Made by a program: the position numbers and the translations under genes. Below, piece after piece: positions 60,279-64,000 of a stretch of 64,000 bases of DNA. Below the pieces are notes generated by a model. That model made no database searches, was not told the DNA's origin, and saw only the letters and a list, made by a program, of their open reading frames with translations. This DNA is from an uncultured Porphyromonadaceae bacterium (GTDB taxonomy: Bacteria; Bacteroidota; Bacteroidia; Bacteroidales; Muribaculaceae): positions 1 to 64,000 of the forward strand of contig CAMHQD010000005.1 of the NCBI GenBank assembly GCA_946187345.1. Reading direction: 5' to 3'. Position 1 is the first letter of the stretch. Each line of letters begins with the position of its first letter.

Positions 60279-61390
60279 ATGAAGACTTATTGCATAGCGT
60301 TGCATTTGCCGCCCTGCCGGGAATGAACCTTGATGTCGGACGTAAATTATTGGAGGTTGTCGGCAGTGAGGCGGACTTTTTCAAGATGAAGGAGGGTGAA
60401 CTTGTCTCACTTGTTGGAACCTCTAACCGATGGTTCACCCGTTCTACCCGTGATGAAGTGCTGCGCAAAGCGGACACTGAAATCCGGTTTATAGAAGATA
60501 AAAACGTCAATGCCGTCTATTATACCTCGCCACTGTATCCGCGTCGGTTACTTGAGGCGAACGATGCCCCGATGATGCTGTATGTTACCGGTGCCTGTGA
60601 CATGAACTCAAAGCACGTTGTCAGCGTTGTCGGCACTCGCAACGCGACTGCAGCAGGCGTGAAATTCTGTGATAATTTCGTTGGTCAACTCTCGGCCATG
60701 CTGCCCGATGTGGTGATTGTAAGCGGTCTGGCTTATGGCATTGATATTGCGGCGCATCGTGCGGCAATGGCTCATGGCGTCGGCACGGTGGCTGTGATGG
60801 CGCGTGGCCTTAACCGCATTTATCCAGCCGTGCACCGCCGTGACGCAGTTAATATAATTAAGCACGGCGGCGCGTTGGTCACAGATTATATGAGCCAAGA
60901 CGAGATGCACAAGGGGAACTTTCTGGCGCGCAACCGTATTATAGCGGCGTTGGCCGATGTCACAGTCGTTGTGGAGAGTGCCAGTCATGGCGGCTCCCTG
61001 GTCACGGCATCGCTTGCCATGAGTTACAATCGTGACGTGATGGCTGTGCCGGGTCGCGTAACGGATGAAATGTCACGCGGATGCAACAAACTTATCGCCG
61101 GCAACCGTGCCGCTCTGCTCACCGACGCCAACCAACTGGTTGAATCCATGCGTTGGGATGTTGATATAAGGCAGACACCGATAGCAAAGCAACTAAGCCT
61201 ATTCGAAGACCTCAACGAGAATGAGCAGGCAATTGTCAATGTCCTGCGTGGCGCGGAACAACCTATGCACGCCAATGACATCGCGCATGCGGTACGACAA
61301 CCCGCATATCTCGTGACAAGCACCCTTGTGGAACTTGACTTCAAAGGCATTATAGCAACCCTCCCCGGCAGTCGCTATCAGTTGGTTTGA
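60275..61390 (+). CDS. dprA: DNA-processing protein DprA
   Basis: 371 residues. A SAM-like helical N-terminus (about 1-65) is followed by the extended Rossmann domain: NAVYYTSPLYPRRL, VVSVVGTRNATAAGV, VSGLAYGIDIAAHRAA, GNFLARNRIIAALAD and MAVPGRVTDEMSRGCN. A winged-helix domain of about 60 residues ends the protein. DprA loads RecA on incoming single-stranded DNA during transformation and is kept widely in non-competent species too. It is coupled to the thioesterase gene. Confidence 0.95.
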   Translation: MNEDLLHSVAFAALPGMNLDVGRKLLEVVGSEADFFKMKEGELVSLVGTSNRWFTRSTRDEVLRKADTEIRFIEDKNVNAVYYTSPLYPRRLLEANDAPMMLYVTGACDMNSKHVVSVVGTRNATAAGVKFCDNFVGQLSAMLPDVVIVSGLAYGIDIAAHRAAMAHGVGTVAVMARGLNRIYPAVHRRDAVNIIKHGGALVTDYMSQDEMHKGNFLARNRIIAALADVTVVVESASHGGSLVTASLAMSYNRDVMAVPGRVTDEMSRGCNKLIAGNRAALLTDANQLVESMRWDVDIRQTPIAKQLSLFEDLNENEQAIVNVLRGAEQPMHANDIAHAVRQPAYLVTSTLVELDFKGIIATLPGSRYQLV

Positions 61391-61411
61391 AAAAAAACTT
61401 TGTACTTCATC

Positions 61412-61442
61412 TTTCATACGTCACACTTTTTTATTACCTTTG
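61412..61442 (+). promoter_or_regulatory. -33/-7 promoter of pta-ackA
   Basis: TACCTTTG (61435-61442) is a consensus -7 element. TTTC at 61412-61415, 19 bp upstream, is a weak -33 element. The leader would be about 28 nt. Confidence 0.6.
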
Positions 61443-61476
61443 CCAATTAGAATGAACAATCATAGAACAACAGACT

Positions 61477-62484
61477 ATGGAACCACTGTTTGAACAGATG
61501 AAACAACGGGCGATGTCGCGCCCCATGCGCATCGTTCTGCCTGAGAGCACCGAGCCGAGAACACTTCGTGCCGCCGATCGCATCATCGCTGATGGTGTGG
61601 CCGACATTTATCTCATTGGTGACAAATATGCCATCACGGCAAGCGCCCATGACCTCGGACTGACAAATATTGACAGCGCCACAGTCATTGACCCTTCGAA
61701 TGACGCGGTCATTGAAAAATATGCTCAACTATTCTTTGAGTTGCGCAAGAACAAGGGCGTCACAATCGAAGACGCTTGGCGCAAGGCGCGTGACCCGCTG
61801 TATCTGGGATGCCTGATGATAAAGAACGGTGATGCCGATGGGCAGGTTGCGGGGGCGATGAACTCCACCGGCAATGTGTTGCGTGCCGCGTTCCAAATAT
61901 TAAAGACAGCGCCGGGTGTGAGTGTTGTCAGCGGAGCGTTCTTAATGATGCTGCCCGAGGGAAGTCCCTATGGCGATAACGGAGTGATGGTGTTTGCCGA
62001 CTGTGCCGTCGTGCCCGACCCTGATGCCCAGCAGTTGGCTCAGATAGCCGTGCTGACGGCTAAGACCGCTCACGACCTGGCCGGGCTTGAGCCGCGTGTC
62101 GCTATGCTGAGTTTCAGCACCAAGGGCAGCGCAAGCCACAGCAAGGTTGACAAGGTAGTCGAGGCGACATCACTTGCCCGGCAGATGGCTCCCACGCTTG
62201 ACATTGACGGTGAGTTGCAAGCCGATGCCGCTATCGTGCCCAGCGTTGGAGCGAGTAAGGCCCCGGACAGTTCGCTTGCCGGCCATGCCAATGTGCTCGT
62301 CTTCCCCAACCTCGAGGTTGGCAATATCGCCTACAAGTTGGTGCAGCGCCTGGGCAATGTCACCGCTGTCGGCCCTGTGTTGCAAGGTCTCGCCGCGCCG
62401 GTTAATGATCTTTCTCGCGGTTGCAATGTTGATGATATCTACAAGACCATCATCATCACTTGCAATCAAGCCCTAAGCCGTTAA
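61477..62484 (+). CDS. pta: Phosphate acetyltransferase
   Basis: 335 residues, the short form with only the catalytic PTA_PTB domain. MRIVLPESTEPRTLRAADR at the start, GAMNSTGNVLRAAFQ with VSGAFLMM, then MLSFSTKGSASH and PVNDLSRGCNVDDIY near the end. It makes acetyl phosphate from acetyl-CoA. With ackA, 34 bp downstream, it forms the pathway that gives acetate and ATP, a major fermentation route in gut Bacteroidales. Confidence 0.97.
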   Translation: MEPLFEQMKQRAMSRPMRIVLPESTEPRTLRAADRIIADGVADIYLIGDKYAITASAHDLGLTNIDSATVIDPSNDAVIEKYAQLFFELRKNKGVTIEDAWRKARDPLYLGCLMIKNGDADGQVAGAMNSTGNVLRAAFQILKTAPGVSVVSGAFLMMLPEGSPYGDNGVMVFADCAVVPDPDAQQLAQIAVLTAKTAHDLAGLEPRVAMLSFSTKGSASHSKVDKVVEATSLARQMAPTLDIDGELQADAAIVPSVGASKAPDSSLAGHANVLVFPNLEVGNIAYKLVQRLGNVTAVGPVLQGLAAPVNDLSRGCNVDDIYKTIIITCNQALSR

Positions 62485-62518
62485 TATAACCCATAACTTC
62501 CATAACTCTTAACCACCA

Positions 62519-63730
62519 ATGAATATCCTTGTTTTGAATTGCGGCAGCAGCAGCGCCAAGTACAAGCTCATCGAGATTAAGAATAACGTGACCCTTGCCG
62601 AGGGTGGCGTTGAGAAAATCGGTTTGCCCGATGCCTTTATCAAAGTTAAACTTCCCGATGGCTCAAAGAAGGAGATCCCTCTTGACATCACCGACCACAA
62701 CGGAGCGATCAAGTCCATCCTTGATATTCTCACCGATGGTGAGTTGGGATGCATCAAGAGTTTTGATGAGATTGATGCCGTTGGTCACCGTATGGTGCAC
62801 GGCGGCGAGAAGTTCAGTCGCAGCGTCCTCATTAACGATGAGGTCAAGGCGATGATTGCCGACTGCTACGACATCGCCCCGCTTCACAACCCCGTCAACA
62901 TGGCTGGCATTGAGGCTATAGAGGCCATTCTCCCCTCGGTGCCGCAGGTGGCTGTGTTTGACACGGCTTTCCATCAGACTATGCCTGCCGCCGCTTATAT
63001 GTATCCGTTGCCATACAAGTACTACAAGCATGATCACGTCAGGCGTTACGGCTTCCATGGCACCAGCCATCGTTACGTCTCGCGCAAGGTGTGTGAGATG
63101 CTCGGTTTGGACTTCGAGAGCCAACGAATCATCTGCTGTCACATCGGCAACGGGGCCAGTATCTCGGCCATTGACCATGGCCGGTGCATCGACACCTCAA
63201 TGGGTCTCACTCCAACTGAAGGGTTGATGATGGGAACTCGTGTGGGTGACATTGATGCCGGCGCTCTTGTGTTCCTCATGAAGCGGTACGGTCTCGACGC
63301 GATGCAGGTGCAGAATCTCGTCAATAAGGAGAGCGGCGTGTTGGGTATCACCGGCATCAGTAGTGATATGCGTGAGGTTGTCGCCGCCGCCGATCAGGGT
63401 AATGAGCGCGCCAAACTCGCCCTTGATATGTATGAGTTGCGCATCCTGAAGTACATCGGCGCCTATGCCGCCGAACTCGGTGGTGTCGATGTTATCGCCT
63501 TTACCGGTGGAGTGGGCGAGAACCAAACCGTCACGCGCGAGAACGTCTGCCGCAAACTCGCTTATCTTGGAGTTGACATAGATACCGAGCTGAATGACAA
63601 GATGTGGCGTGGCAAGGACGGCGAGATCAGCAAGCCTGGCAGTAAGGTCCGCGTTGCGGTGGTGCTCACTGATGAGGAGTATATGATTGCCCGTGACACC
63701 GAGGCTATCGTTGAGGGACGTCAACCTTGA
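62519..63730 (+). CDS. ackA: Acetate kinase
   Basis: 403 residues, ASKHA fold. NILVLNCGSSSAKYKL at the start, GHRMVHGGEKFS, YGFHGTSHRYVSRKV with the catalytic His, CHIGNGASISA and IAFTGGVGENQ near the end. It turns acetyl phosphate and ADP into acetate and ATP. The stop codon lies inside the left arm of a hairpin (63726-63754). Confidence 0.97.
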   Translation: MNILVLNCGSSSAKYKLIEIKNNVTLAEGGVEKIGLPDAFIKVKLPDGSKKEIPLDITDHNGAIKSILDILTDGELGCIKSFDEIDAVGHRMVHGGEKFSRSVLINDEVKAMIADCYDIAPLHNPVNMAGIEAIEAILPSVPQVAVFDTAFHQTMPAAAYMYPLPYKYYKHDHVRRYGFHGTSHRYVSRKVCEMLGLDFESQRIICCHIGNGASISAIDHGRCIDTSMGLTPTEGLMMGTRVGDIDAGALVFLMKRYGLDAMQVQNLVNKESGVLGITGISSDMREVVAAADQGNERAKLALDMYELRILKYIGAYAAELGGVDVIAFTGGVGENQTVTRENVCRKLAYLGVDIDTELNDKMWRGKDGEISKPGSKVRVAVVLTDEEYMIARDTEAIVEGRQP

Positions 63731-63754
63731 CCAAGTGTTTTTTATTTGGTCAAG
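63726..63754 (+). terminator. Hairpin at the end of ackA
   Basis: CTTGACCAA (63726-63734) and TTGGTCAAG (63746-63754) pair perfectly and the loop holds a T run. The hairpin includes the ackA stop codon and overlaps the -33 element of the next promoter. Confidence 0.55.
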
Positions 63755-63776
63755 TCAAATAATTCTCTTATCTTTG
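63745..63776 (+). promoter_or_regulatory. -33/-7 promoter of the YtxH-like gene
   Basis: TTTG (63745-63748) and TATCTTTG (63769-63776) are 20 bp apart. Transcription would start near 63783, 32 nt before the ATG. Confidence 0.75.
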
Positions 63777-63814
63777 CCGAAAATAAGTTTAACCTACTAA
63801 AACTCTTTACAAAT

Positions 63815-64000
63815 ATGAAACCGTTGCACATTATCCTTGCCGTTGTGGGCGGCACCATCGCCGGAGCGGCGCTCGGACTGCTTTTCGCTCCCGAAAAGGG
63901 TAGCGAAACCCGTCAGAAGATTATTGACCTCCTGCGTGAGAAGGGCATCAAACTTCCCGGAGACAAGATGGATGAACTCGCCGATGAGATTGCGGCCGAG
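63815..64000 (+). CDS. YtxH-domain small membrane protein, cut by the window end
   Basis: The first 62 codons are present. A membrane helix (IILAVVGGTIAGAALGLLFA) is followed by PEKGSETRQKI and an amphipathic, charged segment. The G-x-x-x-G-A-x-x-G-L-L-F-A-P-x-x-G-x-x-T-R pattern is that of the YtxH family, small general-stress proteins found in many bacteria. The function is unknown. It has its own promoter. Confidence 0.85.
   Translation, partial: MKPLHIILAVVGGTIAGAALGLLFAPEKGSETRQKIIDLLREKGIKLPGDKMDELADEIAAE

Overview
The window is a gene-dense chromosomal segment of a gut-type Bacteroidales bacterium, most likely in or near Muribaculaceae. The evidence for this is: -33/-7 promoters of the Bacteroidetes type (TTTG-N19/20-TAnnTTTG) in front of many genes; few Shine-Dalgarno sequences; a 285-residue primary sigma factor without region 1.1; a TonB receptor operon; a type IX secretion style C-terminal domain; a UpxY-type antiterminator leading an exopolysaccharide locus; and the Bacteroidetes order of aromatic amino acid genes. 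No rRNA, CRISPR array, prophage or transposase was seen.

Layout. 1-90: 3' part of a tRNA-Glu(CTC) with its terminator. 174-2266: groES-groEL behind a candidate sigma-54 promoter. 2401-4093 (minus): CHASE2 sensor protein and a small exported partner. 4191-5200: primary sigma factor with two candidate promoters. 5220-5560: a promoter, about 300 nt of structured RNA and a terminator, with no protein gene. 5598-10039: a BamA/TamA-type barrel, an EptA-like phosphoethanolamine transferase and a TrpB2-type tryptophan synthase beta chain. 10288-14163 (minus): two paralogous secreted proteins with different C-terminal modules. They lie back to back with 14321-22845 (plus), a TonB-dependent receptor, DUF4876-like lipoprotein, DUF6850-like barrel and exported M16 protease. 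23067-26986: prephenate dehydratase, aminotransferase, DAHP synthase/chorismate mutase and prephenate dehydrogenase. 27041-30700: tsaD, cinA and a histidine-decarboxylase-like PLP enzyme carrying a signal peptide. 31186-34382: rplM-rpsI-rpsB-tsf.

34479-51219 is an exopolysaccharide locus: promoter and hairpin-rich leader, UpxY-like NusG paralog, WecA-type initiating transferase, Wza-like exporter, Wzc-like tyrosine kinase, UDP-ManNAc dehydrogenase, glycosyltransferases, two polymerase candidates, then a modification block (AAC(3)-family acetyltransferase, polysaccharide deacetylase, CapK-like ligase, alanine/saccharopine dehydrogenase-family enzyme). Related genes continue on both strands to 58515: a ChbG-type deacetylase, lysA, a Wzx-type flippase, two acyltransferases and a GT2 enzyme. 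58754-64000 returns to core functions: metallophosphoesterase, thioesterase, dprA, pta-ackA and the start of a YtxH-like gene.

The most interesting points are: two sigma-54-like -24/-12 elements, before groES and before the primary sigma factor gene; a receptor-lipoprotein-barrel-M16 protease operon that could import and degrade a protein or peptide (an analogy with ferredoxin import by FusA/FusC); a PLP decarboxylase predicted to be exported; the unassigned structured RNA; very long perfect hairpins at convergent gene ends; and several families of small intergenic repeats, some ending exactly at start codons.
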